A stretch of DNA of 51,173 bases from Nafulsella turpanensis ZLM-10 (GCF_000346615.1 NZ_ANNU01000059.1:1-51173), one strand, 5' to 3'; positions 1 through 8,805 are shown, numbered from the stretch's first letter. Notes: generated by a model from the sequence alone, not told the origin. Numbers and translations: made by a program.

Positions 1-12
1 AAAACATAAAAA

Positions 13-39
13 AAGTGGCCGGAATTTCTTCCGACCACT
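13..39 (-). terminator. Rho-independent terminator of the S41 protease gene
   Basis: Nine-base arms (14-22 and 31-39) pair with one G-T wobble around an eight-base loop. On the minus strand the stem is followed by a T run (the A run at 7-14). It lies about 40 bases past the stop codon of the minus-strand protease gene. Confidence 0.8.
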
Positions 40-76
40 CATGGTGCTGCAGGGCCTCTTTTTTAAATTCTTTTTC

Positions 77-1519
77 TTACTTCTGAAGAGAAGGCACTTC
101 CATAATGAGGCGATTGGTGTGCGCCTTCTGGTCGATGGAAGAAAATATGGGTTCTGCTACGCGCATATTCGAAGCAGGCTCCTGGCCAATCCGAGCATTT
201 ACGCCAGAGATCATTTGCAGGGCCATCGCCAGCAGTGGCTCTTCTATATCACCTAAAGCTTTCAGTGGCAACTGAAAATCTTTTACTTCCACATCAGGAG
301 CAAAGCCATGGCTATATTCTGACTCTCCCTGGCTGTTAAATATTTTGAACACGATTGGAAGGAGACCATATGGGTTTTCCGGATTTTTGGTATCATCAAT
401 CGGCACAGAGCCTACGTTTTTACCAACTGTTTTCTCCCCAATCAGGTGCACATCCATATAAGGCTCCAGCCCGTTTATAATCAGTTCACTGGCAGAAGCT
501 GTTCTGGAACCTATCAGCACGTAAATTCTTCCGGATGACAATGAATTACCTATATTTTCGGCTTTGTTTTTAAACTTCCCTCTCAGGATATCATCTCCAT
601 TTGCCTGACTGTTAAAGTAATCAGTCATCAGCTTATTCCATTTATTTTCGTAGAACACTTTACTGTCGTCTACTCCTTTACCTAAAAGGCTGCCCAGGTT
701 GGTTGCGGAAGAGATAGCCCCACCACTATTATAGCGGAGGTCTAGTACAATATCGCTTACCCCCTGTGCCTTGAAATCGGATATTATCTGGTCCATTTCC
801 AGGTCATACTCATTGGAATTAAGACCGGGAGAGAAGAAATTATATACATAATAACCTACTTTGTGGCTTCCAACCGTATAGACAGTATCGAGGTGAGAAG
901 GATTCTCGGCCAGTTCCATTACACTCAGCGAAAGCTCCGGTTGCTCTTCATAGGCAGCCACCTCCTCATCGTACCGCTTATAAATGATGGAATGGTTCGA
1001 GGAAAGCTGCCCTACCATATCTTTATAATTAGACGTATTAATACTCTGCCCGTTAATCTTAGTAATAACATCGCCACGTTTTAAACCCGCCTCATCGGCT
1101 GGCGAGCCTTCTTTTACATACAGCAGTACTGCCAAAACTCCAGTTCCACTCTGGTCCTCTTTTACCAGCATATATTCATAGCCGGCTTCCATATTCACTC
1201 CGTTAAGAGAGTTCATGAGCTCCTCATAATCAGGAATGATAAAAGAGAAACGGTCTTCAGAAGAAAGCAAGGCATCGAAATAATCGGAAGGATCCTGCTT
1301 ATTATCTGGTGCTTCAGGCATCTGATCTGTCCAGTAATAAACCTCATCCATTACCCCATAAATCCAGTCATTAATAGCTGCTACACCAGTAGTATCAGCG
1401 GCTGGCTCCTCTTCTGTTACCGGAAGTATTTCCTCCTCTTCCTTGGCACAGCTCACAAACAAACCCATGCCTAACAAAATGGCAGCAGCATATTTTAATC
1501 CTCTGTTTTCAAATATCAT
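77..1519 (-). CDS. S41 family (C-terminal processing) peptidase, lipoprotein
   Basis: Predicted periplasmic-side serine protease of the CtpA/Tsp type, 480 residues from the chosen ATG. The N-terminus has a lipoprotein signal with lipobox GLFVSC (Cys24), so it should be lipid-anchored. A PDZ domain lies at about residues 115-180 (GSPADEAGLKRGDVI). The S41 catalytic domain follows at about 215-420, with the Ser in TASASE (about Ser342) and Lys in VGKNVG (about Lys367); their spacing of 25 matches the E. coli Tsp Ser/Lys dyad as I recall it. The frame stays open to 1603, but the extra 28 residues would bury the signal peptide, so ATG at 1519 is preferred. A consensus promoter lies at 1617-1647 and a terminator at 13-39, so it is probably monocistronic. 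The substrate is unknown. The C-terminal 90 residues after the protease domain have no recognised domain. Confidence 0.9.
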   Translation of the reverse strand: MIFENRGLKYAAAILLGMGLFVSCAKEEEEILPVTEEEPAADTTGVAAINDWIYGVMDEVYYWTDQMPEAPDNKQDPSDYFDALLSSEDRFSFIIPDYEELMNSLNGVNMEAGYEYMLVKEDQSGTGVLAVLLYVKEGSPADEAGLKRGDVITKINGQSINTSNYKDMVGQLSSNHSIIYKRYDEEVAAYEEQPELSLSVMELAENPSHLDTVYTVGSHKVGYYVYNFFSPGLNSNEYDLEMDQIISDFKAQGVSDIVLDLRYNSGGAISSATNLGSLLGKGVDDSKVFYENKWNKLMTDYFNSQANGDDILRGKFKNKAENIGNSLSSGRIYVLIGSRTASASELIINGLEPYMDVHLIGEKTVGKNVGSVPIDDTKNPENPYGLLPIVFKIFNSQGESEYSHGFAPDVEVKDFQLPLKALGDIEEPLLAMALQMISGVNARIGQEPASNMRVAEPIFSSIDQKAHTNRLIMEVPSLQK

Positions 1520-1616
1520 CTTATAATTATTTTTATTTTTCAGATTTCCCTGGAATAATATTCTGCTAAAGAAGTGAATTATGAAGAAGGAAGTTCCTTC
1601 CACTAATAAATATTTT

Positions 1617-1647
1617 CAAATATATCTGGAAATAAATATCAAACAAA
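1617..1647 (-). promoter_or_regulatory. Bacteroidota-type promoter for the S41 peptidase
   Basis: Reading the minus strand, TTTG (1647-1644) is followed after 19 bases by TATATTTG (1624-1617). This is the Bacteroidota -33/-7 arrangement (TTTG, 19-21 bases, TAnnTTTG). Transcription would start near 1610, giving a leader of about 90 bases before ATG 1519. Confidence 0.65.
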
Positions 1648-1658
1648 AGCAACAGAAC

Positions 1659-2177
1659 CTACTCCTTTTCTACCGCTGGCACCGCACAACAACCGGACCT
1701 ACAAGTCTCCTCCACTCCGGCTTCTGTTTCCCCCTTCGGCTCCTGCTCCTTTCCCTGCACAAGCAGGGCACCATTGACACCGACTGGCCCATACAGGTTG
1801 ATGGCCTGCCTTGGGCTAAGCACCTCTATCTTTTCAAACCGTATATCCTTCAGAGAATCTGCAGGTATTACCTTCCCATCTTTTACCACGAGCAGTTCCG
1901 GCCTTTTCTCTTTAATTTTCACTACGAGCGCCCCTCCTGCCCCGGCTAAACCATATATACTCCTAGCATCCCGGCCAGAGAGATAATCCATGCTTTCGAT
2001 TTCTTCCCAGGAGAGCCCCGCCAGTTCTTTATGGCTCGACAACTCCCCGTCAATTACCACCAACAAAGTAGAATCCTGCTGTGCCTTTAACGGCAAACTA
2101 ATGAATAGCAGACTGAAAATTACCAGAACAGGCACCACCTTAGCAGTGGTACTTAACATGATTTTTATGCTTCTCAT
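1659..2177 (-). CDS. Small exported protein with two TonB-plug-like repeats
   Basis: 172 residues from the ATG at 2177, with a signal peptide ending near LPLKAQQ. The mature part holds two related units. Each has a segment like the end of a TonB-dependent receptor plug domain: SGRDARSIYGLAGAGGALVV at about 75-95 and SPRQAINLYGPVGVNGALLV at about 120-140. These match the plug-domain pattern (DA..IYG..GA.G.I.I). There is no beta-barrel, so it cannot be a receptor on its own. The tail is Cys-rich (CRSGCC) and acidic. Such stand-alone plug-like modules occur in Bacteroidota, but their role is not established. The start at 2213 would add 12 charged residues before the signal, so 2177 is preferred. 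The exact function is unknown. Confidence 0.75.
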   Translation of the reverse strand: MRSIKIMLSTTAKVVPVLVIFSLLFISLPLKAQQDSTLLVVIDGELSSHKELAGLSWEEIESMDYLSGRDARSIYGLAGAGGALVVKIKEKRPELLVVKDGKVIPADSLKDIRFEKIEVLSPRQAINLYGPVGVNGALLVQGKEQEPKGETEAGVEETCRSGCCAVPAVEKE

Positions 2178-2392
2178 ATTCTTTCTCTTTTTAAAGCTAA
2201 TTACAAAAAGCATTCCATTCTTGACATATCATCCTGCCTGCCTCAGCTATTAAAACTCTTTTATCAGGTTTATCAATTTCTCCTGACCTGCTCCACCGGA
2301 AGCGAATGCTCCATGAATTCAACCTACTGATTTTCAGTCAAATAAACAGAGCGCCGGGTAAACCTATAAATAAGGTTAGCGTAAATTAAAAT

Positions 2393-2722
2393 ATGTTGAA
2401 CATAAATATAGAAATGATGGAAAACAGAGATAGAGACAGAAAACAAATGAATCCTGACCAAAAGGCGAGCCAGACAGGGGCCGAAAACAGAGCTGGTACC
2501 CGCGACCGGTCAGCCGAAGCCAGAGGAGAAAATACTCGGGAGGCTAATCGCGCAGAAATTGATGGCAAAAAAGGAAAAATAAAGACTGAACATACAGAAC
2601 CCACCGGTAAAACCAGCGCGATACCTGGTGCAGAAAGCAAAGAAGAGGGTACCGCTTCTGCAGGTGCAGGATTAGGTGGCAACAAAGGGACGGGTACCAG
2701 AAATAAAAAAGACTTTTCCTAA
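2393..2722 (+). CDS. Small hydrophilic, probably disordered protein
   Basis: 109 residues, or about 101 if translation begins at the Met pair at 2414/2417. It has almost no hydrophobic residues after the first seven and is rich in Lys, Arg, Glu, Gly, Ala and Thr (for example NRAGTRDRSAEARGENTREA). There is no signal peptide, Cys or recognisable domain, and it is probably intrinsically disordered. A good terminator follows 25 bases after the stop, which supports it as a real transcription unit. It resembles in style the 55-residue charged protein at 9024. Small stress-induced, hydrophilin-like proteins look like this, but that role is only a guess. Confidence 0.6.
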   Translation: MLNINIEMMENRDRDRKQMNPDQKASQTGAENRAGTRDRSAEARGENTREANRAEIDGKKGKIKTEHTEPTGKTSAIPGAESKEEGTASAGAGLGGNKGTGTRNKKDFS

Positions 2723-2747
2723 AAAAGTGGTTGCACAATAAGCCCGA

Positions 2748-2775
2748 AGCAGGTAGCGGAAGTTACCTGCTTTTT
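2748..2775 (+). terminator. Terminator after the disordered-protein gene
   Basis: Ten-base arms (2748-2757 and 2762-2771, one G-T pair) close a GGAA tetraloop of GNRA type, followed by a T run at 2771-2775. Confidence 0.8.
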
Positions 2776-3462
2776 CTATTGGTTGGAGCCGCCGAAAGAA
2801 AGCCTCAGCACCCTTTTTACGACTCTTCCATTCTTCCATATTTCATATTTTCACCCCTCTTTCACAACAGGACCTTCTCCAGCTTCATTGATTTCTGTTA
2901 ACGCAGAAATCCATTACCCTGCCATACCCATCCAATCATTTAAATGGCAGCCATAAGATATTTGTTATAAATATGAAACAGGAATTTGCTTACGATTGGC
3001 ACCGGCAAAACTCTTCCCTGTTTTCCATCCATTTCAGGAGGATAGGTTAGACCTTCAACCATGATGAGTAGTCTACCTTTTCATCCGGTCTCATCAACCG
3101 CAACAAACAGGATATAAAGCATAAAATATTGTTACTAAAACACTAACTATTCCTGAACAATCCGGTTAATGTGCTTATATTTATTGAACAATTTATTTTT
3201 TTATCAGGGCATTAATTACTGATGAAAGCAGGTTATTCACAAACTTACCATAACTATTTAGCGTATACCGCTAAAATCAGCTAACAGGAAGTAGCGCGAA
3301 AAATTCAGGCAGGAAAGCCTTGTTCCGGAGAAAGTTTAAAAGACAGAAAAACCTGCCATTACCGCCTCTTCTTTCCGTGTATTTGTGCAGGTGAAAGAGG
3401 CCTTAATACATTGCCTAAAGAGTGTGTGCAAATGGACAAATAAGATGTAAAGCAGGGAAAAG
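2776..3462 (+). other. Long intergenic stretch with one dyad
   Basis: About 690 bases without a supportable gene on either strand. The only clear structure is a perfect dyad at 3257-3275: seven-base arms TTTAGCG and CGCTAAA around TATAC. It may be an operator or a small hairpin. The promoter of the gene at 3463 must lie here, but no clean TAnnTTTG was seen. Confidence 0.4.
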
Positions 3463-4239
3463 ATGGGAACATTCGCCAATAAAATAATTACAAGAGACAG
3501 AAAAAGGTCGAGACCTGAGAAAGCAGAAGCCTCTTCTGATAATAGGATAGAGGTAAATCCGGCATGGATTGTCCGGGCCTTATTCAGGATAACTGCCCTA
3601 TTGGTAGTATTGAACCTGCTGGCCATATTTACCTGGCTGGAGGGGGGCTATGAGCAGGCGCTGGGGCTTGTTCCCGGCTTTAACATGGATAAAGAAGCGA
3701 ATATACCTACTTTTTTTTCCGGCCTAATTCTCTTAACCGCGGGCGGCTTATTCGGCTTAATTGCCTGGTACAAAAAGAAATACCTGGAACCTAATGTACT
3801 CCATTGGGCTCTTTTGGCCGGGGTGTTTATTTGTATGGCCTTAGATGAAGTAGCTAGCTTTCATGAGCATCTTATTCTTCCTTTAAGGAACAGCTTAAAT
3901 CTTTCAGGGATATTCTACTACTCTTGGGTGCTGGTAGGAATGGCCTTTTTACTTGCTTTTGCTGCTCTGTATTTAAAATTTTTCTTTTCCCTTCCTGCCA
4001 GGTTCAGGTGGGGGTTCTTCTTGGCAGGATGTGTATATGTAGCCGGTGCCCTTGGAATGGAATTAATTGGTGGCTTCTTTGCTGAACAGGATGGCTTAAT
4101 AAACTTACGGTATGCCCTCATTACCACGGTAGAAGAAACCATGGAGCTGATTGGCATCATATTACTGATTAAATTTCTTTTAATCTATCTACAGGAGCAA
4201 ACCGATATACATGCGTTAAGCCTGGTTTTAAAAAAGTAA
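3463..4239 (+). CDS. Uncharacterised multi-pass membrane protein with conserved intramembrane acidic/His residues
   Basis: 258 residues. The N-terminal 35 are charged and probably cytoplasmic, followed by about six membrane segments (about 37-57, 82-101, 112-128, 146-168, 178-198, 222-245). Polar residues sit inside or at the edge of helices: ALDEVASFHEHL at about 126-137, GMELIGG at about 198-204 and VEETMELIG at about 222-230. A pattern of DE..HE, E and EE.E in the membrane suggests a metal site or an ion pathway, but this is inference. I recognise no named family. AGGGAAAAG precedes the ATG. It is followed convergently by the TerC gene. It could be an enzyme acting on lipids or a transporter. 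Confidence 0.8.
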   Translation: MGTFANKIITRDRKRSRPEKAEASSDNRIEVNPAWIVRALFRITALLVVLNLLAIFTWLEGGYEQALGLVPGFNMDKEANIPTFFSGLILLTAGGLFGLIAWYKKKYLEPNVLHWALLAGVFICMALDEVASFHEHLILPLRNSLNLSGIFYYSWVLVGMAFLLAFAALYLKFFFSLPARFRWGFFLAGCVYVAGALGMELIGGFFAEQDGLINLRYALITTVEETMELIGIILLIKFLLIYLQEQTDIHALSLVLKK

Positions 4240-4280
4240 TCGTTCTCATACGGCCTCCATTATTCACCAGATAAGCTCCA

Positions 4281-5213
4281 CTACTCCTTTACCACTCCAC
4301 CGCTTACTTTTGGCTGAGGAAAGATTAATGAAAACACCACCGACAGGGCCAGTACTGCAAAAATGAAGAGCAGGCTGTGCATAATTTCCACCTCAACAAT
4401 ATCGATCAGGAGCATTTTAAGCCCTACAAATACCAGAATAGCCGCCAGTCCGTATTTAAGGTAATGAAACAGGTGCAGGGTTCCTTCCAGCACAAAATAC
4501 AAAGCCCGAAGCCCCAGAATAGCAAAAATATTAGAGGAATACACGATAAAAGGATTTGCTGAGATAGACAGCACCGCAGGAATAGAATCCACCGCAAATA
4601 TTAAATCGCTTATCTCAATACTTACCAGTGCCATAAACAGCGGTGTAAAAAAGCGCTTCCCCTCTTTTTTTATCCAGAATCGCTCCCCATGGAATTCCGG
4701 CACCAGGCGAATATGGCGGCTTAACCATTTATACCAGCGGCTTTCCTTCAGGTCCAGTTCCTCTTCCTTCTCCACTACAGATTTAATGCCTCCGTATACC
4801 AGAAAAGCGCCCAGAACATACAGGCTTGCATGGAAATATTCTACCAGAGCAAAACCGGCAAAGATAAAGATGGCCCGCATAACAATAGCGCCCAGCACAC
4901 CCCAGAACAGCACCTTATGCTGGTAAGCAGCCGGTACACCAAAGGTGGAAAAGAGCAAAACGAACACAAAGAGGTTATCGACACTCAGCGATTTCTCCAG
5001 CACATAAGCGGTAAGAAATTCCAGCGCGAGTTCCTCTCCCTTCCATACATACACCCCATAGTTAAACACCATGGCCAACGCTATCCAGAAAACACTCCAT
5101 GCGGCCGCTTCCTTTAACTTTACAGGCTCATTTTTCCGGTTAAAGACAAACAAATCCAGACACAGCAGAAGCAGTATCAAAATATTAAAACCAACAAAGT
5201 ATAGTGCATCCAT
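4281..5213 (-). CDS. TerC/Alx family integral membrane protein
   Basis: 310 residues from ATG 5213, whose N-terminus MDALYFVGFN runs directly into helix 1. The frame stays open to 5258, but that would add 15 basic residues with no counterpart in the family. Diagnostic TerC segments are visible: SVDNLFVFVLLFSTFGVP at about 72-90 with the Asp-Asn in a helix, and VDSIPAVLSISANPF at about 208-222 followed by SNIFAILGLRALYF. There are about nine membrane segments, with a cytoplasmic loop near 130-180 rich in Glu and Lys. TerC/Alx proteins have been linked to manganese export and metalation of exported proteins, and to tellurite resistance in the older literature. No Mn riboswitch-like structure was recognised upstream. 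Confidence 0.9.
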   Translation of the reverse strand: MDALYFVGFNILILLLLCLDLFVFNRKNEPVKLKEAAAWSVFWIALAMVFNYGVYVWKGEELALEFLTAYVLEKSLSVDNLFVFVLLFSTFGVPAAYQHKVLFWGVLGAIVMRAIFIFAGFALVEYFHASLYVLGAFLVYGGIKSVVEKEEELDLKESRWYKWLSRHIRLVPEFHGERFWIKKEGKRFFTPLFMALVSIEISDLIFAVDSIPAVLSISANPFIVYSSNIFAILGLRALYFVLEGTLHLFHYLKYGLAAILVFVGLKMLLIDIVEVEIMHSLLFIFAVLALSVVFSLIFPQPKVSGGVVKE

Positions 5214-5568
5214 TTTTTCTTTCTGTTTATTCCCTCGCCTGCTCCTTTGTTTTACCAATAATCAAAGACGCCTAAAAGGTCAAAATGTAGGTTCGGCTTT
5301 CTGTAGCTTAACCGGCAAATTACATATTATCTTCAAATAAAAATAGAACGATATCAGGATTAAATTTAAAAACCTTCCGCCAGGATCTGGGAAAGCCTAC
5401 AGGCAGAACTTCAGCCGCCACCGCCTATCCTTTTATTTTTCCACTCAAAAAATGAGCAGCCAAATACCAGTGTTTAACCTTTGTTTATTTGTTGTTTTAC
5501 GTAAACATTTGCATAATTATCCGTTAAGAAGAAAAGAGTTACTACCTTTGCAGCCCAAATTAAACAGC
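5214..5568 (+). promoter_or_regulatory. Divergent promoter region of terC-like and TonB receptor genes
   Basis: A perfect -7 element TACCTTTG at 5543-5550, followed by CAGCCC, lies 18 bases before the receptor ATG. The transcript would begin near 5556-5560 with a very short leader. No well-spaced TTTG is seen upstream; the nearest, at 5508, is 31 bases away. For the terC-like gene only imperfect elements (GTAATTTG on the minus strand) were found. No gene is seen in this stretch. Confidence 0.6.
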
Positions 5569-8037
5569 ATGAAAAAAGAATATATCCTTAGCATCCTTCT
5601 CATTATTCTTTCCGCGGTGGGCGCATGGGCACAAGGAGCGACCGGCACCATAAGTGGAATCGTAACAGATGCCGAAAATGAAATGCCACTCGAATATGCT
5701 ACCATTTCGCTCTTTAGCCAGGCAGATTCCTCCCTTGTTACCGGCACCACCACCAATACGGAAGGTGAATTTGTACTGAATGCCCCCTACGGCCGTTACT
5801 ACGCCCTTATTCAGTTTCTTTCTTTCGGAAGCGAATACCGGAATGATATTGTATTGAATGCGGCCAATCCTGAAATTGAACTGGGAACTATTGCCCTTTC
5901 CCCTGATGCTAAAACATTATCGGAAGTAGAAGTAACAGCTCAAAAAAGCCAGATGCAGCTGGCCCTCGATAAAAAAATATTTAATGTGGGTGAATCGCTT
6001 GCCCGGGTGGGTGGCTCTGCCAGCGATATTCTCGATAATATCCCTTCTGTTACCGTCGATGTTGAGGGCAATGTTGCCCTTCGCGGGAGCCAGAATGTGC
6101 AGATCCTGATTGACGGAAAGCCATCGGGGCTTGTAGGAATTAGCGGTGCAGAAGCGCTCCGCTCCCTCCCGGCCGATATGATTGAACGGGTGGAAGTTAT
6201 TACCAACCCCTCGGCCCGCTACCAGGCCGAAGGGGTGGCTGGTATCATTAACATCATCCTCAAGAAAGAGAGAAGAGACGGCATTAATGGCTCAGTAAGT
6301 GCAAATGTAGGTTACCCGAGCAACTATGGCGCTTCCCTTAACTTTAACTACCGTAAAAACTGGTACAATTTGTTTGTCAACTATGGTATTCGCTATTACG
6401 ATTTCAGCAGTGAGGGCTACCAGGAAAGGACCTACTTCACTGTAGAGGACCCACTTACCGATGTCAAACATATTGAAACGCTCAACCTTAATAACCGCCA
6501 GGGCTTCTCCAACAACATCCGCTTTGGCTCAGATTTTTTCCTGAACGAACGTAATACCCTAAGCACTTCTTTCCTGTACCGTGCCTCTTCGGGCGAGTCT
6601 GCCGAGGAACTTACTTACCTGAATTACAACCTCTATGAAGCCCTCCTCAACTCAAGCCTCCGGAATTCAGTTGAAGAAGAAACAGAGCCCACCATGGAAG
6701 CTGAACTTAATTACCGCCGCACCTACGAGCGGGAAGGACAGCTCTTAACAGCTACCTTCCAGGCCAGCAGAGAATCTGAAATAGAGGAATCTACCATCAG
6801 CGAAAGGCAGAGAGGCGACTTAGACGAGGTGTTCCTTCGCCAGAATACCATAAACGACGAAGGTGAAAAGAGCTTCCTTTTCCAGACAGACTATACTCAT
6901 CCTTTTGGAGAAGAGGGCCGCTGGGAAGCAGGGGTTCGGGCCAACTGGGATGAGAATACGAATATTTATGATGTAAACCAGGTAATAGATGGTGACTGGG
7001 TCTTCCTCGATAGCCTATCCAATAGCTTTATCTATACCGAAAATGTGTATGCCGCTTATGGAATACTGGGCAATAAGCCCGGGCGCTTTTCTTACCAGCT
7101 AGGGCTAAGGGCCGAGTACAGTGATATTAATTCTGAGCTACTGGAATCAGGCGAAGAGTACCCCAGAAACTACCTGAGCCTTTTCCCAAGCACCCACTTT
7201 ACCTATGCGCTTACCGACAACAGTTCAGTGGAGTGGAGCTACAGCCGCCGCATCCGTCGTCCGGGCGGTCGCTGGCTTAACCCCTTCATTAGCCAGGAAG
7301 ATAAATACAGCGTTCGCACGGGTAATCCAAGGCTCGATCCGGAGTTTACCAATTCTGTAGAACTAGGCTACCTCCGCCACCTGCCTTTTGCCTCCATTAC
7401 CAGCAGTATATACTATCGCCACACTACTGATATTATCGAAAGAGTTACCACCACCATTGAAACCGACAGTTTTCCCATACAGGTAAGCATGCCTATGAAT
7501 CTGGCTACTGAAAACGCCTATGGTCTGGAACTGGTACTGAATGCTGATATTGCCGAGTGGTGGACCACCAATACTAATTTCAACTTTTACCGGCAGATAA
7601 TTGAGGGTGGTGAACTGGAAGGCTATGAAAACCTGGACCTGTACAGCGATACCTATACCTGGAACGCCAGGACCAATATGCAGTTTAAAATTGCCAAAGG
7701 CCTGAGTGCCCAAAGCACCTTCTTTTACCGTGCCCCTATGGAGCGGACACAGGGCCGCACAAAGGCTTTATATATTGTCGATGCAGGAATTAGCAAAGAC
7801 CTTTTCAATAAAAGAGGAAACCTTACCCTGAGTGTGAGTGATGTGCTGAACACCCGCCGCTGGAGATCAATTACCATTACCGATGACTTCATCAGCGAAG
7901 GGGAATTCCAGTGGCGCCCCCGTACCTTTACCCTTGGGTTTACCTACCAGCTTCGCAGGTCGAACAAGCGTGGCGAACGTCCTAACCGCGAGCAGCGCCA
8001 GCAGGATAATGGTGATGCAGAGGAAATGGACTTTTAA
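5569..8037 (+). CDS. TonB-dependent receptor, outer-membrane beta-barrel family
   Basis: 822 residues from ATG 5569, with a signal peptide ending GAWAQG. Domains in order are: a carboxypeptidase-regulatory-like domain at about 25-105 (GTISGIVTDAENEMPLEYAT); a plug domain at about 115-225, with VALRGSQNVQILIDGKPSG and VEVITNPSARYQAEGVAGII; and a beta-barrel of the Bacteroidota outer-membrane beta-barrel type to the end. The barrel includes YSRRIRRPGG and NPRLDPEFTNSVELGY. The C-terminus is unusual for ending in a basic/acidic tail (RGERPNREQRQQDNGDAEEMDF region) after the last strand. The ATG is fixed by the promoter 18 bases upstream; an open frame from 5452 would start before the transcript does. 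The ligand is unknown. No SusD partner is adjacent, which argues against a polysaccharide utilisation locus. The TetR gene downstream could regulate it. Confidence 0.92.
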   Translation: MKKEYILSILLIILSAVGAWAQGATGTISGIVTDAENEMPLEYATISLFSQADSSLVTGTTTNTEGEFVLNAPYGRYYALIQFLSFGSEYRNDIVLNAANPEIELGTIALSPDAKTLSEVEVTAQKSQMQLALDKKIFNVGESLARVGGSASDILDNIPSVTVDVEGNVALRGSQNVQILIDGKPSGLVGISGAEALRSLPADMIERVEVITNPSARYQAEGVAGIINIILKKERRDGINGSVSANVGYPSNYGASLNFNYRKNWYNLFVNYGIRYYDFSSEGYQERTYFTVEDPLTDVKHIETLNLNNRQGFSNNIRFGSDFFLNERNTLSTSFLYRASSGESAEELTYLNYNLYEALLNSSLRNSVEEETEPTMEAELNYRRTYEREGQLLTATFQASRESEIEESTISERQRGDLDEVFLRQNTINDEGEKSFLFQTDYTHPFGEEGRWEAGVRANWDENTNIYDVNQVIDGDWVFLDSLSNSFIYTENVYAAYGILGNKPGRFSYQLGLRAEYSDINSELLESGEEYPRNYLSLFPSTHFTYALTDNSSVEWSYSRRIRRPGGRWLNPFISQEDKYSVRTGNPRLDPEFTNSVELGYLRHLPFASITSSIYYRHTTDIIERVTTTIETDSFPIQVSMPMNLATENAYGLELVLNADIAEWWTTNTNFNFYRQIIEGGELEGYENLDLYSDTYTWNARTNMQFKIAKGLSAQSTFFYRAPMERTQGRTKALYIVDAGISKDLFNKRGNLTLSVSDVLNTRRWRSITITDDFISEGEFQWRPRTFTLGFTYQLRRSNKRGERPNREQRQQDNGDAEEMDF

Positions 8038-8063
8038 GGACCAGGGAAAACTTAAACAAAATA

Positions 8064-8093
8064 AGCCGGCAGAGGAAACTCGCCGGTTTTTTT
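8064..8093 (+). terminator. Terminator of the TonB receptor gene
   Basis: CCGGC (8066-8070) pairs with GCCGG (8082-8086). An inner GAG/CTC stem closes a GAAA tetraloop, and seven T follow. It lies 26 bases past the receptor stop, so the TetR gene has its own promoter. Confidence 0.8.
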
Positions 8094-8212
8094 ATTCTAA
8101 TCAAAGGGGCAAAGCTAAATTACCCTCCAGTCCTTTTACTTTAAAGTTAAACAACAGCCACGCAAAATTTACAGGATATGCTTGCGCGTACCATCTGTTT
8201 GCCACACTTTTA

Positions 8213-8228
8213 CTGAACAAACATTCAG
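8213..8228 (+). promoter_or_regulatory. Candidate TetR autoregulatory operator
   Basis: A perfect inverted repeat, CTGAA-N6-TTCAG, is centred 15 bases before the TetR ATG at 8236. TetR proteins commonly bind short palindromes overlapping their own promoter. A TTTG at 8198-8201 could be the -33 element, although no clear -7 element follows. Confidence 0.5.
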
Positions 8229-8235
8229 CAGCAAA

Positions 8236-8805
8236 ATGAAAGGAGACGATAAACGCGGGGCTATTCTGAAGGCGACCATGGAACTGATTACGGAGCATGG
8301 CTTTCATGCCACCCCCATGTCCATGATTGCCAAACAGGCAGGGGTGGCGGCCGGCACCATTTACAACTATTTCCCCAGCAAAGAGGTGCTCATTAACCAG
8401 CTGTACGGGGAGCTTAGGCAGAAAATAGATCTGGATTTGCAGCAGGGAGAGGAGGCTGGCGGAAATCTGCGCGACCGCTTTTTTAGCTTTTACCGCAGAC
8501 TCTTTCACTGCTTTATGGAAAACCCCGAGGAGTTTATGTTCTTAGAGCAGTACACCAATTCTCCTTTTATAAGCCAGTCGGGCGAAGGCGAAATGCGTCA
8601 ATTTCCCCGGGTGGTGGTAGATTTTTTGAAAAATGGAACAGAAGTGGGCATCCTCCGGCAAATGGATATCGCCCTTATGGCAGCTATTGTCCACGGACAG
8701 GTTGTAGCCACCACCAAACTTCATTTGTCCGGTACTTTAGATATAACGGAAGAGCGCCTGGAGAAGGCAGCCCAATCGTGCTGGGACAGTGTTAAAATTA
8801 CTTAA
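8236..8805 (+). CDS. TetR/AcrR family transcriptional regulator
   Basis: 189 residues, typical for the family. The DNA-binding domain is at about 8-55, with the helix-turn-helix PMSMIAKQAGVAAGTIYNYF at 27-46 being diagnostic. The remaining residues form the ligand-binding helical domain. The chosen ATG (8236) removes 18 N-terminal residues available in the open frame, since the family begins directly with a helix such as KRGAILKATMELI. A palindrome lies just upstream, so autorepression is likely. Which ligand it senses and whether it controls the receptor upstream cannot be read from the sequence. Confidence 0.93.
   Translation: MKGDDKRGAILKATMELITEHGFHATPMSMIAKQAGVAAGTIYNYFPSKEVLINQLYGELRQKIDLDLQQGEEAGGNLRDRFFSFYRRLFHCFMENPEEFMFLEQYTNSPFISQSGEGEMRQFPRVVVDFLKNGTEVGILRQMDIALMAAIVHGQVVATTKLHLSGTLDITEERLEKAAQSCWDSVKIT

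Noticed and set aside
2970-3050. 25-codon frame beginning MKQEFAYDWHR
   Set aside because: Too short, with no ribosome site or terminator, and it ends in the middle of noncoding DNA.
5214-5350. Manganese (yybP-ykoY) riboswitch before the TerC-type gene
   Set aside because: No conserved element of that riboswitch was recognised in the leader.
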